Shown in pieces: positions 24,942 to 37,199 of a DNA stretch of 64,000 bases (its first letter is position 1; each line of letters starts with the position of its first letter). The stretch spans positions 62,001 to 126,000 of the forward strand of contig CAJQUW010012516.1 in assembly GCA_907163375.1 (NCBI GenBank). Direction: 5' to 3'. This DNA comes from Prostheceraeus crozeri. Taxonomy: Eukaryota > Platyhelminthes > Polycladida > Euryleptidae. The notes beneath the pieces were generated by a model. That model was not told where the DNA came from. It made no database searches and was given only the letters and a program-made list of their open reading frames with translations. A program made the translations under genes and the position numbers.

Positions 24942-27900
24942 TGATGCTTAATCACAGGAGAAAGAGAACATACGTGGTTCGACGCTTTGAAACTGATTTT
25001 TTCATCGTATCAAACTCAATTTTGTCATGCTAAAAAGTTATTTCTAATCTGATTTGGTCGATGGTTTATAAAGATGATAAGCTCCTGAAACTCTCAGTCC
25101 ATCCCGAAGATGAGGCCAATCAGTTGCATTGCTTCAAATGTTGGAGTTTATTTAAGATGAAATTATGCTGATAATGTTATTCTAGTGAAAGGATTTCTAT
25201 TTTCCCTCGAAATTAATGTTCATGTTGGCTCATGGTTGAGAAGAAGAACAGAGAAGTGTCAATTTTCCTGACGTAGCAGCGTGAAGCAAAGATTGATCAA
25301 GCGCACTCAAATGAATACCTCCTTAAAGCTTACTCCGCGGCAAGCTACCGGAAGCAAAAATCCTGAAGCTTGTTATTTGGGGGGGACTTACTGTAAAAGA
25401 GTATCGGTGCCATAAGAAATTAATTAAGGGCTACTGAACGTTGTTTGTACAAAAAGTCAAGAGTGATTGAAAGTTTATCATGTTGGCACCTCTCTTATAG
25501 TTATAAGAGTTTTATCTGCAGTTTTTCAAGATCTGATCAAATTTTGTCGAACAAATATCACTAACAAATTATAATCTCCAAATATTCATTAGTGAGAGAG
25601 GATCGAGGAGTTCGTTGAGTTCCGTTGGTTGCTTATCTCTCATGGCGCATTAGCAACATAACTGCGCCAATTGCGGGAGCAAAACTCAGGTACCGAGCGT
25701 TTAATGCTATAATCGCATTTACACATTTATCTAGATGGCTTCACAGCGCACGGCCTAAGTTAAGCTCACATGCACTATTTCAAGAGAATGCATAATGTCC
25801 TACTGTCTTAAGGAAAATACAGAGAAAGAAATTTGGTAAAATTGAAATTAAACATGCGACATGTAGATGTGCATGTACAGACGTTATTACATAACAAATA
25901 ATTTTCTGAAGGAAATGAAAAAATGATCTCAAGTTTAACTATGACTGAAAGAATTAGCGAATCCTATGCTCAGAAGACTCCCTGCCTAGGGGAAGCATAA
26001 TGCAATTGCAGGATATGATTGTTGGCATTTGAAGCGGGCACACTTCACCTCATTTCGGTAACTATGCTGTTGGAGTGTCATTCTGCAGTTGACATGTCTA
26101 TACTTAATATGATTAGCCTCTTGATCGGTCAAACCTAAATCACCATTCTATTCAGCGCTTACTTCATAATTACTTATTCTTGATATGAATCATCAATTAC
26201 AAGAATGATCAGGTAAGGAATAAAAGGTGGATTATTAAGCATCAGCATATTGAGCTCTCGAGTATTCTTAAAAATAATTTCAAAAGACTTTGAAACTTGA
26301 TATTTTACCACGATATAATTTGAGAAAATGATATTTAAAAAAACTCTTGATTTTGCGAAATTTTTAATGCTTTTTTCATTTTTCAATTTGATCATGTCAG
26401 AAAGGAAATAATGTTACAAGACATTTTACTGTCACATTTTCATGTTTGTTCGATAATTTCTGTTTGAAAGATGTTTATCCATAAAATTGCTATTCACTAT
26501 CTGATGAGTGCGGAAACTCGATTATCCCCAGGTTTTCAAATTCGTCTAAAATCTGCAAAAATATATCAATCGTCACCAAGCTTCGGGTAGACGTATAAGG
26601 CCTACTTGAACATATTTTCTACCTACATCAAAACTTTATGCAGATCGGACAAGTACATTTTGCATTATAGGCGATAAAATGAAGCGCAGCGATGTCAACC
26701 GCTTCATTTAACTTCGTCTATTCGACGCATTATTGTTGATCGTGTGTACATTGTTCTCTCTCCATCTCATCCACTACTGCCATTTAAAATCTTCACCCCA
26801 GTTGAAAAGCGGCTAGAGTTAAGCTAGCTTTTTGCTAACTGGGTAGCATTTCACTGGCTGAGCATTTTTCTGGGGGCAAAAGTATAGCTTTCTGATAGCT
26901 TTGAAAGTCTACATTCTCACGCTTTGATAATGGACTTCTAGAGCATGTCTAAGCTGTGATGACGCTTGCATATGATGTGGAATTATTGAGCAGCACCTTG
27001 TGGCAGTTAAATTGCTTGATTGATGCATGAATATCCGCAATCAATGAAATCTCTCATTCAATCTCTCTCGTAAAACTGCTGCATTTAGATGAAACCTCTA
27101 GCTGGAGAGGCTTTAAAAAGTTCCATGATTTGTTGCTGTGAAATTCTAGCACAGTTATCTTTTATCGGTGTGCAGCATGTTGAGAAAATAAGATCTCTTA
27201 ATTGTTCTCTTATTTGAAAATAAGATCTCTTGATTTGTTTTAACCTCTAAAATTAATTTTGTTGATGTCATATGCATTTATGAAATTATCGAACGAATGT
27301 TTCGACACAGTTTCAGTTGGCTGACGTGGTCTCTATTCTATCAGAATTGTGGCATCTCAACTAGTTTTTTGATGTGGTTCCACATTTTAGAATGTATGAA
27401 TTCCAATAATAGGCACGAAGAAAGAGGTTTTCTAGATGGATATTTTTTAATCATGCCTTCACGCTGGCATGATAAAGGCCTATCGTTTATGCAGTGGCTA
27501 TTTCACCAACCTAGTTGGATCGAGTCTTTTTCTTAATTAAACTTGTTCATTTTAATTGAGCTACGTCTTGGTCTGTGAATTGAGTATTGAAGCTTGGTTT
27601 ATTAGTAGCGTGACCGATTTATTTATTTAATGATCGTTGATCTATTGAGCGTATTCTTCGTAAATCGGCCAAAACTGTATTTAGGTGTTGTGGGGTTGGG
27701 AGAGGATGATGCTTGTGCAATTGTAAGCAAAAAAAATTAGCAAATCAAGCGAATCAAAATTATTCGAATCCTGCTCCTATGGGAGCGGAGGCTTCGCATG
27801 CGACACTATAAAAAATCTAAATCATGGGAATCATTCTCTTAAAAAACCGAATGTTGCGCATTAAGTGTGCTATGTGTTACGCAATAATGATCGAAATTTC

Positions 27901-28300
27901 TCGGTATTTTTTATCTGACGAGTTCACATGTGGTGAAATCCAGAAAAAGTGAACTGTTGGTAAATTTCTTGTCCCTCCCTGGATTCTGCAAAGTTATTGA
28001 TCAAATAGTCAACTATAATACATCATTTTGTAGGGTTTCGTTTGCTCTATCCGGTCCATGCATCATTTATTATATATTTGACTCTCTATTATATTTTTCG
28101 TTCGCTTGAATCCTGAAAATACCCGATTTTTGCATGTCCCCGGAAATTTATCTTCTTTTTAAAAGCCTGAGAAGCATATTCAGCAGTCAACTGACCAAAG
28201 TTCTTTTATGCTGTACATAATGTCATTCACCCACGTTATCTGTGAGATAGCGTGGTTGTCTTGAAATTCATTATTTGGAATTTTAGAGACTAGAAACTGA
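24942..28300. other. Non-coding stretch with no recognised feature
   Basis: AT-rich with scattered TAGGCCTA-like words. Open frames are short and unlike any known protein. The left boundary of the EnSpm-like unit may lie in or near this stretch, but no convincing CACTA-type terminus with a partner on the right could be found. Confidence 0.35.
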
Positions 28301-28318
28301 TGTCCCCAAAATTTTGTG

Positions 28319-30476
28319 TCATCTCTTCGACGCCATGTATTCGTAGTTATAGCAATGATAGAGACTCGCGATTTCATGGAAACTTTTGTTGCGCAAACTT
28401 CTTTTATATAGAGGAAGCATTTTAGTCATCCATTAAACATAGTTCTTCTGAGAAATAAAAAAAGCCATTTTTGGGAAAAAATGTCACCACAATTCGTCAT
28501 CTCTTCGACGCCAATTTCGCGACACGAGGAGTCTATCTGTCAACCATCGCGCTCCTTGATTGGCTCCCATGTTTAGCAATTGATATTGAACTGTAATGCC
28601 TACATCATAAGTTTTTGCTGATTGTTCACGCGGTTGTTCTACCAGTAATTCTGAAGAAGATAGTAACAGCGCATTATTATCGATGTCGATGCATTGCTGC
28701 ATGACTGGAAATGAAATGAAGAAAAATGATAGAAGCTATATTATTGAAATTTCAAGGCCCATACAAGCAACCCATTAAGTTTATATCGCATTTATGTCTA
28801 CCAATCCTCACTGACATTGATAAAAGGATCATTGCATAACAACGAAGTTGCTTTGCACATCGATTTTAGCGAGACTATACACTCTTAAAGACAGAGTTGA
28901 AATGTAAGCCTACTCATTTTGGTTTTCACCATCAAGGTTAATATTCATCAAGTGTCAAATATCTTACGATTCACCTATGTCTTTTGACACAGTGTCGTCC
29001 AACACGAGAAGAAAATATTCGCAGTCGCAAGCAGATTGGTACCCTGTTTTAAGATATCTGATTGAAAAATTTGGATCTTTTGAAGAAGTTTTTTTTGCTA
29101 ATTAACATTCGATGGACAAATTGATAAAATCCCTGGGCATTGACAGTTGTGTTGTTAGCTCTACTCAGGCACGGAAAGGGCCCCTAATATGGCATTGGAT
29201 ATTGTTTGAAGATAGGTCGTGATAGAGAAGTTTCCGCTGGTCGGACAATGACTATGATGACATACAAACGCATCTTGAAGATAAGAATTCCAGAACAATG
29301 AGTTTTCAGATCAATTCACAGGAAATTGAAGACTGTGACAATTTCTCTAAAAAGGACTCTCAATGTTCCTTATTTAATGTCAGGTGCACAGATGCGCACT
29401 ATAAAAATTAATGAGTTTATTTGATCCGCTCTGATTTGCATTGCAAAGCTTGCAATCATGTGCGGAGTAGGCCTACCCAGCTGTCAGTGTAGGTTCTTCA
29501 AAGAGACTCTACGGTTTTCATTCATCTGATATTGATAGACTTCTCTTGTTTCATCATGTATTAGTATTGCCACACAAGATAATCAAGAGATAGAATCTCC
29601 TATCCCTCCTTTTGAAGTTGATCAATGATCGCCAATTTTGATGGAAAGTGGTATCCCGGAAAGAGATCGATCTATCGATCGATACAGTTAATGTCAGGTG
29701 TATGGAGCTGGTTCGACGCATCGCTACAGTCACATGTGTCGAGCATCAGTCACATGAAAATGGCCAGATCCGATAGATGTGTCATTATTCCTATGATGTT
29801 CTGAAATCAGTCTGCGTCTTAAGTAGTCAAGGTATTCTCAAGCACGATTTTATTCAATAGTTTTCATGATCTATCATTGACTGTCGATCATTATGTACTG
29901 CTAACTAATACGATTCTCCATATATTTTTAAATTGCAATTTTTAGTCAGATGGACCTGCTTATCTTTTGAATCAAATTGCTTTCGATGTCTTGCTTTTTG
30001 GAAACAAATTATCCCGAAAATTTGCACGTGCAATTTATCTAGACGATAGCCATAGTTCCTAAATGTACTGTAGGCCTAATCTTCAAGGTACTTTCTTGAA
30101 TGTAAGTTGACGCAAATATAGCAGCATTGGGGAATAGAAACAGTAGGCTTAACATTCTTGTCATAGACATCTAATTAGGTAAAATCGAAGTATAAAAATT
30201 GGTATTGGTGATAAAGTAACATCATTCAAAGACAATGAATACACTGATTAAGCATATTTAATATCATCTCTTTGACGTCAAAAGCGACTTCTGTTTTGAC
30301 CCGCTAACCTTGCTAGTTCTAGAAGACATAAAGTGCAGGTTCAGTAACCATGGAAGTGTTGTACTTTATCATTACTAATCACTTGAAAATAGAAAATTGA
30401 GGATGTCTTCAATGTTAAGATATATCGTCATCTTTTCGACGCGTAGAAGATATGACGCGTCATCTAATCGACGGCG
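28319..30476 (+). repeat. Cluster of TCATCTCTTCGACGC motifs upstream of the EnSpm-like transposase
   Basis: The word TCATCTCTTCGACGCCA occurs at 28319-28335 and again at 28498-28514, within a repeated block of about 40 bases. Variants are ATCATCTCTTTGACGTCA near 30263, GTCATCTTTTCGACGC near 30427 and GTCATCTAATCGACGG near 30459. All are in the same orientation and upstream of the transposase start. EnSpm/CACTA elements carry subterminal arrays of short motifs bound by their own proteins, so these are candidate subterminal sites. The function is inferred. Confidence 0.45.
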
Positions 30477-30801
30477 TGAATTTCAATTTTCTTTCTCGCT
30501 TGCCAAATCTGAATGGATAGTGGTTTGACATATGAAAATGTTGAAATAGGATGATATCACAATGTTTTGAAGTCTATCGTCATTAAAAATCGAACATTTT
30601 TTTCTGGGGACAAAAAAATCACGAAATTTTCTGGATTTCAACATGTATGTTATACAGTTCATGCATGTGTTGCATTGTATTCATGTAGTAGTTCATCCTC
30701 GAATATGTATTTGATGATAGAGAATCACAGATCTGAGTGTTTCTGACGCTCTTGATTTCTGGTCTATTTGATTTCATAAATATAGGCTTGTTTCTTTCAG
30801 A

Positions 30802-32735
30802 ATGTCGAAAAGGCAGACTTATTACAAGGCTTCGAAGGTATTGAAGGGACTTTTGAAAGATGTCGGGACAGAAAGCATTGGTTCGCAATCTTCGAAAATA
30901 AATTTTCACGCTTTGGAGACACAATCCTTCAGAGAAATGACAAGGGAATCGCAGGATGAATGTGTTTGGGAGCATTACTTGTCAGAAACAGAATTGAATA
31001 GTTCGGAAGATGATCCTCTTTTTGATTCTGACGAAGATTTTGAAGATGATCCGACATGTGATGAGGATGTTGTATCCGAGGAAGATAGGTCAACATTGGG
31101 GGAAGATATTCTATATTTCTGTGTAGTTAGTAATTTGTCGAAAGCATTCATTCAGTTATTGTTGGACATACTGACTAAACATGGAATCGAAGTTCCAAAA
31201 ACGGTGTACATGTTGAAAAGCATAAAAAAGAAGCATACATTTCAAGTTCAAAATTGCAGATCATCGAACAATGCAAGTCTGTGTGATATGGCCTATATGT
31301 CTGTTAAAGACAACATTTCCTTTTTGTTAGAAAACAATGTTATCAAAGCCGATTCTTCCGAAAGTAATTCCATTTCCTTAAATGCCTGTGTGAACATTGA
31401 TGGATTGCCTATCTTTAGGAGTTCCTCCTTATCGTTATGGCCAATATTGATCGATTTTGATAATATTGGAGTTCCGCTACCTATCGCAATCTACTGTGGT
31501 CATTGAAAGCCTGATTTTCATTCCTATTTAGAGAAGTTTGTTGAGGAAATATCATATCTAAAATCAACTGGTGCTATGTTGCGAGGAATGAACGTGAAAC
31601 TTAATAATATTTTATATGTTTGCGATGCTCCGGCACGTTCATCACTGTCTTGTGTCAAGGGTCATACCTCTAAGTCTGGTTGCCCATATTGCCGAAATGT
31701 TGGCAAATTCATCAATGGTAGGGTGGTATTTCCTACTGTTCAGGGTGAACCTCGTTCTGATGAACAGTATGCTCTGCTAAGTGAGGACAATCAGCTTGAC
31801 CAGTCACCACTGCACAACATAGCTAGGTTACGCTCAGATTTCCCGATTGATTATCAGCACTGTGTCTGCCTAGGAGTATGTCGCAGATTATTCAATTTGT
31901 ATTTCGGAACTGTCAAATCGTTTCATGTACCATGCAAACTAACGAATGACAACTTGAAGAAACTTTCAGACATGATTGAAGAGATGAGCAGATTTACCCC
32001 TTCAGAGTTCCAACGGCGGCCTAGGCGAATAGATAGAGATCTAGCATTTTTCAAGGCAACGGAATATCGATACTTTTTGTTGTACCTAGGTCCATTTGTT
32101 TTCAAGAAATTTCTTTCGGATCGATACTATAAACATTTTTTGCTATTGCACTTCAGTATTTATATATTCTGCTCAAATAATTGTTCTCATCTTCATGATT
32201 TAGCAAGAAATTGTATTACACTGTTTGTACAAGAAATGCCCACTTTGTTTGGACCACATTCAGTTTCCTACAATTTTCATATTCTTCTGCATTTATATGA
32301 ATTCGTGAAGCTGTATGGAAGTTTAGAAAAGTTTTCTACTTTCAAATTTGAAAACTTCTTGGCATCATTGAAGGAAGACTGAAAAAGAGTCGCTATGTCT
32401 TTCAACAAACTTTGAATCAACTACAAATTATACGGATGTTAACCTTAAACAAGATTGAGGAAAGCAGAAATTTTGTATTTACGACAAAATTGCCAAACAA
32501 CTGCGCTATGATAGACGGTCATATCTGTCTGATATTTGAAATGAATGGGGAAACTGTGGGTGGTCATGTACTGAGATTTGTTGATAACTTATACTCTGTT
32601 CCATTCGAAAGCAGAACTCTAGGCATAGGAATTTATATAAAGACCAAACGGATTATTTTTGGTAAGCCGAATAATAAGGCAGTTATCTATCCACGTGAAG
32701 GTAACTCATATGTTGTGATTCCTTATGCTAGTTGA
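30802..32735 (+). pseudogene. EnSpm/CACTA-like transposase (Tnp2-type), broken
   Basis: The ATG comes directly after an acceptor (CTTTCAG, 30794-30800). An acidic region sits at about residues 65-95 (DSDEDFEDDPTCDED). The catalytic region follows: NIDGLPIFRSSSLSLWPIL, then KPDFHSYLEKFVEEI, CDAPARSSLSCVKGHTSKSG with the Cys pair CPYC, and FPIDYQHCVCLGVCRRLFNL. Next come FKFENFLA and a C-terminal tail to VIPYAS. This order matches the Tnp2-type transposases of EnSpm elements found in echinoderms and cnidarians. One in-frame TGA (31504-31506) and a frame change near 32,355 break it; otherwise it is open for about 640 residues. The accessory gene begins about 190 bases downstream. Confidence 0.8.
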
Positions 32736-32923
32736 TCAGTGTCGGGTCTTATGTCATATAGAAAAAATGGAAGCACTTTTGCGGCTTTACGGCAGAGCTT
32801 GAGGCAGATATGGTTTCAGTGATTTACAATAGAGTGAGATTTCTTTTCAGGTGACTGCATAAGAAATTTGTCTCAATGGTTTGATATATTTACAGTGTGT
32901 ATGGCTTTTGCAGTGTACTGATC

Positions 32924-35900
32924 ATGTTGCCGAAGAAGTTTGCTGTTATAGAATTTAATCTGAACGACGGAACGGAGGTATCTGAAGCTCAAAATCTAGT
33001 TGCAGTGGTGCACAATTCCTGGATGATTGGGCTAAACAAATGTTGCTGGCCGAAAGTAAACCAGGCAAAAATGAGTCGCTTTCTCAGAGATGGAAAGGAG
33101 CCAGATGACGACTGGGAGAAGCATAATTGCAGGATATTAGGAACATTTGGTAAGTTGACTGGAAGCTCGTTGAGACAAACAACAAACATGATAAAATTTA
33201 AGAGACATGATCTAGACAAGTCTGTTGAGAACTGGTGGAATGCATGTTATATATGCACATTGTACATGTATCTTTATTGATTGCCCTACAATGGAGATTC
33301 GGTGTATTGCTATATAAATACAATATCTACCACTAAAAGTTGGAGCCATGAATTTGAAGCGTTGTTGCATCAATTCATAGTTTTGAGCACAATCATCATG
33401 TAAAGTGATGCAATGTTTGTTGTTTCTTCCCAATGAAATGATCTCTTATCTGTAGATGATCTTCAAACGGCACGTCAAAAAGCTGTATTGGCAGAGGATA
33501 CCAGTAATCTCGAATCAGACGACGGCTACAGTTCCAGAAGAATAAAGCAGCCCAATCGTTTCATCAATCAAGGAAATAGCCCCGAAGCTGAACGCTTGCA
33601 TGTAAGTCACTGAAAATTCTGAGGAGAATGAATCAAATTGTATCCTGCCTGCATGTTCATATTTAGTTTTCTTTTGATTGAACAATCAAGTGTGGTTTTC
33701 TAGTATTTTCATGCCAAGAATCAATTTGTCAGTTCACTAAAGCGATTGTGTGTACACAGAGTTATAAAAATAATAATACTTCTCGTCGATTAGGATAATG
33801 AAAATCAAGCATTTACAGTCGAAAATTACAGGTCACGTGATATGTTTGCAATTATGCATTCATGCAAGCTGAACGATATTTTGACCATCGATCAATCGCA
33901 TCAAATATCTTCTTTTCTTTGAAATGAGAAGAAATACCACTGTTTCGGCCAGATCACATTCAGGCACAACGCTGGACTGATTGTAGTCACTTAGACAGCA
34001 CTTCACACATTAATTGACAAAATCGATGATGACATGATCGAAGAGACACAAGACAATGGATGACAATACCACGGAAGTCACAAACGTCAGCACAATAGAA
34101 GCACGTCAACACATTCACGGAAAGAAAAGTAATCACTCGGATGGAAAAATACATGTAGATCCAAAATTATACAAAAGTCATGAGAAACATTGTGTTGTGT
34201 TAGTGCATTTCTATTGTGCTGATGGTATTAGTATATGGTATTGTTGTCTATTGTCATGTATCTGTTCGATCATGTCATCAAGTGCTAGTGTAAGTGATTA
34301 CAATCAGTCCAGCGTTATGCCTGGATGAGAGCTGGCCGAAACATGTCGTCAAACAACAGTGGTGTTTGTCTTCATTTACTAAGGGATCAAAATGTTTTCG
34401 TTTCTTTCTATCTCACTATTTTCTTACCGATTACCGATTGAATGTTCTTTCTACTTGCAGGATCATAAAGCCAAGAGGCAGAAAATGTATCAACGAAATG
34501 ACAAGGAAAATAATCCAGACAATGAATTTCAACCAACTCCATCACTTTCATATGATAATCTTGGTGAAGTCCCTGAAGTAAATCAGACGGTAAGCCTTGA
34601 ACCTCGCTCTATTTAGCATGTTGTAGATATAGTGGATTTTGACAAAGCATCGAAACGAAAGTCAAACATCCGTGCACTGCAGTTGAGATACCATTGTTGT
34701 TTGATAGTTTTCAATGTAGTCGTGTCTCGTGTGGCTGTAATTCAAGAAGCGTGCTATTACAAAAATGGTTGCCAGTCATATTGGTCTTCGTCCAAAATGG
34801 TCTTTTTTGAGAGTTTGACAAAACTGTCCGAGGGAAAGCCTCAACATGAAATTTTAATAACAGAGACGTTCTTAGCAACATCTAAAACCTATGTCCATGC
34901 CTTTATTTTGACCGGAAAATCGATTGCCTCTCACAGTTAGAGATAGTAGGCCCAAATAAGTCTACATTTAAACTGTCAGAGGCAATTGATTTTCCGGTCA
35001 AAATAAAGGCATGGTCATAGGTTTTAGATGTTGCTAAGAACGTCTGTGCTATTAAAATTACATTTCGAAGCTTTCCCTCGGACAGTTTTACTACACTCTT
35101 AAAAAGACCAATTTGAACAAAGACCATTTTGACTTGACACCACAAAAATATCATTGCATGTGTCGTCAATTGAATGAATTATAGCGAATTTTTTATTTGG
35201 ATAGTAAATATTAGCGGATTCTAGAAATTGGTAATTTTTCATTTCAAGTCATAGGCCTGATTTTCACTCTTTTTTAACACTTTGGTTTTGATGTTCATGT
35301 GAATGTGTTTTAAGAGCAATTTTACATTACTACACATCAATTTACACAAGCATGCATACCAGATTATCCTCCTATACGTCAATTCAATCATCGCTTTGCT
35401 AGCTTGAATTAAGTAGCGGTTGTGGAATTACATGCTTCGGTTGTGGAATTACATCACCGGACATGACTCTTGTCTTTTTAACTCAGCGATTTTACAAAAT
35501 CATTCAGAAATGGAATGCACTATTTCATCCTTGAATGATATCAGAATATAATAGAATAAATAGCATTCACGTAGTCAATCAGCCTTTGTTTTAAAATACA
35601 TAGACTCTATAGGCCTGCGAATATGTGTTGGAGTAACTGAAGTGATAGATGTCATAGGCATATTTCTCCTGAAATATAGATTATTTTGTTTCAGGATTAT
35701 TGAAGTCTTTATGTCATGCTTTCTACGCAATTTAGCATACCATTTTTATTATTCCTAGACAACGTTCCAGTAGGGGGAGGGATTAGTGACGTTCAAACTT
35801 TATTGTCAATTATTCGTAGTGTATGATCATGCAACAACAACGAGGGTCTTTCTACACGTGACTTTAAAACTGATAAAAAGACTGACCGGTAATTCAACTG

Positions 35901-37166
35901 ACAATCCCAGCGTTTTTTTACCTATATTTAAAGGCATGTTCTGTGTAGAATATAGCGCTATATGGTTTCCTCAATGGAGATTTTATATTTATGCAAGTGT
36001 TACAGTACAATTTTAATTGTGTGAATAATCAGTGTGTTAAATATGAATAGGCCAGGAATGGGCCTTTTCAGACCTTTGATAGCATCGACCATTCACTATT
36101 TCATGCTTGTACATTATAAAAACTCGCTAATCCATAAAGAAACCTATAGGTAACGCTCATTTTTATGCTTGCTGTAGCGATAGAAATAACGAAGAAAATC
36201 ATGTTATTTAGCCTACATATATGCATGCCCCTGTTGCAATTGAAGTGTGTTGCTAATAATACTCGATTGGATCTTTCATGAAATGATTTCTTGATATCTG
36301 TTGAAAACCGCATTGGCAGCTTGGGCTTCTCTTTCAAATGCGAAGAAGATGGCCACAATATTTTAGCAACATTACTACGCATCTCGCTTTTCAATTCAAA
36401 TTGCCAATTGGAATTGAGATATATTCTATTGCTTGAATTGAATTCATTAAATAATCATTTTTAGACGTTATTTTTCTTGCCTCGCTGCCATTCAAGGTGA
36501 AATCAACCTTTTGATAATTCCTTTCGTTGTCCATTTCAGGAATCATCCAGCGAACAGCTACAGCGGTCGCTTACCAGGGCACCAATGGATCGAATTTCTC
36601 GGATTGCGGATATAGATAAAGTAAACAGAATTGTGAGGAAAGCTGGGTACCAGCCCTACACAGAGGAAGGAAGTTATTATGTGGCCGCACTTCAATTGAA
36701 GAAGACTATCCTAATCAGCGAGAAATTGGATGCATTGATGGAGAGGTCACAGTTGGAAGTTCAATCCCGAGAAACCAAGGTCCATTTTCCCAATCCAGTG
36801 CTGACAAATAAGTCAGACGTGGAGACTTTAGGTCAGTGGACTGATACTAAGAAGATTGATTTAAAGCCTTGCTTGAAAAAGGAGGGTGGATCTACTGTAC
36901 AGGAGATGACAAAGAGATTTGTGAAACGATTGGCGGACGAACGCCTCCTCTGTCAGTTTAACCGCACGGGATCAGATGGCAAAGAAAAATTCAAAGGTGA
37001 AATGGAGGATTTGATCAAGGAGGCAGTTTCCGAATATTGTGACAGTTCAGGAATCTGCTATGACGGAAAGAAGGTTGAACTGAAAATTGCATCCATGTTA
37101 AAGGTTGCCAGTGACAAACACACAGCGAAAAAATACAGACCAAATCGACTTGCTGATCGTGATTAG
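32924..37166 (+). CDS. EnSpm-associated accessory protein, DUF4806-like (4 exons, intact)
   Basis: Exons: 32924-33149, 33456-33601, 34461-34589 and 36540-37166, with GT-AG introns and matching phases 1, 0, 0. The frame gives 375 residues with no stop. Exon 1 encodes FAVIEFNLNDG, then VVHNSWMIGLNKCCWP and DDDWEKHNCRILGTF, a compact N-terminal module I recall from transposon-linked proteins. The middle is polar with basic clusters (RRIKQPNRF, DHKAKRQK) that could act in nuclear import. The C-terminal part, about residues 270-360, holds MTKRFVKRLADERLLCQF, GKEKFKGEMEDLIKEAV and a closing helix, resembling the DUF4806 region of such accessory proteins. The start at 32924 (MLPKK) is the first Met before the conserved part. 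An upstream exon cannot be excluded. It is in striking contrast to the broken transposase before it. Confidence 0.7.
34755..35150. mobile_element. Long foldback element in an intron of the accessory gene
   Basis: Arms of about 180 bases (34755-34936 and 34965-35150) are inverted copies around a loop of about 28 bases. Shared blocks include AACATCTAAAACCTATG, GCCTTTATTTTGACCGGAAA and TTTCCCTCGGACAGTTTT. Outermost blocks (AAAATGGTC, AATTGGTC) are also shared. It lies wholly inside the intron 34590-36539 and accounts for mirror-image open frames on the two strands. Confidence 0.8.
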
Positions 37167-37191
37167 GTGTCTTTTTAGTAAACTTTTTATG

Positions 37192-37197
37192 AATAAA
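37192..37197 (+). terminator. Polyadenylation signal of the accessory gene
   Basis: AATAAA lies 26 bases after the stop codon at 37164-37166. Confidence 0.5.
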
Positions 37198-37199
37198 TA

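Noticed and set aside
27804-29420. CACTATAAAAA words near 27,804 and 29,398 as left ends of the EnSpm-like element
   Set aside because: No matching inverted end was found downstream of 37.2 kb, so they cannot be distinguished from chance.
34632-35169. Similar frames on both strands (102 and 88 residues)
   Set aside because: They are mirror images caused by the intronic foldback and have no family motif.
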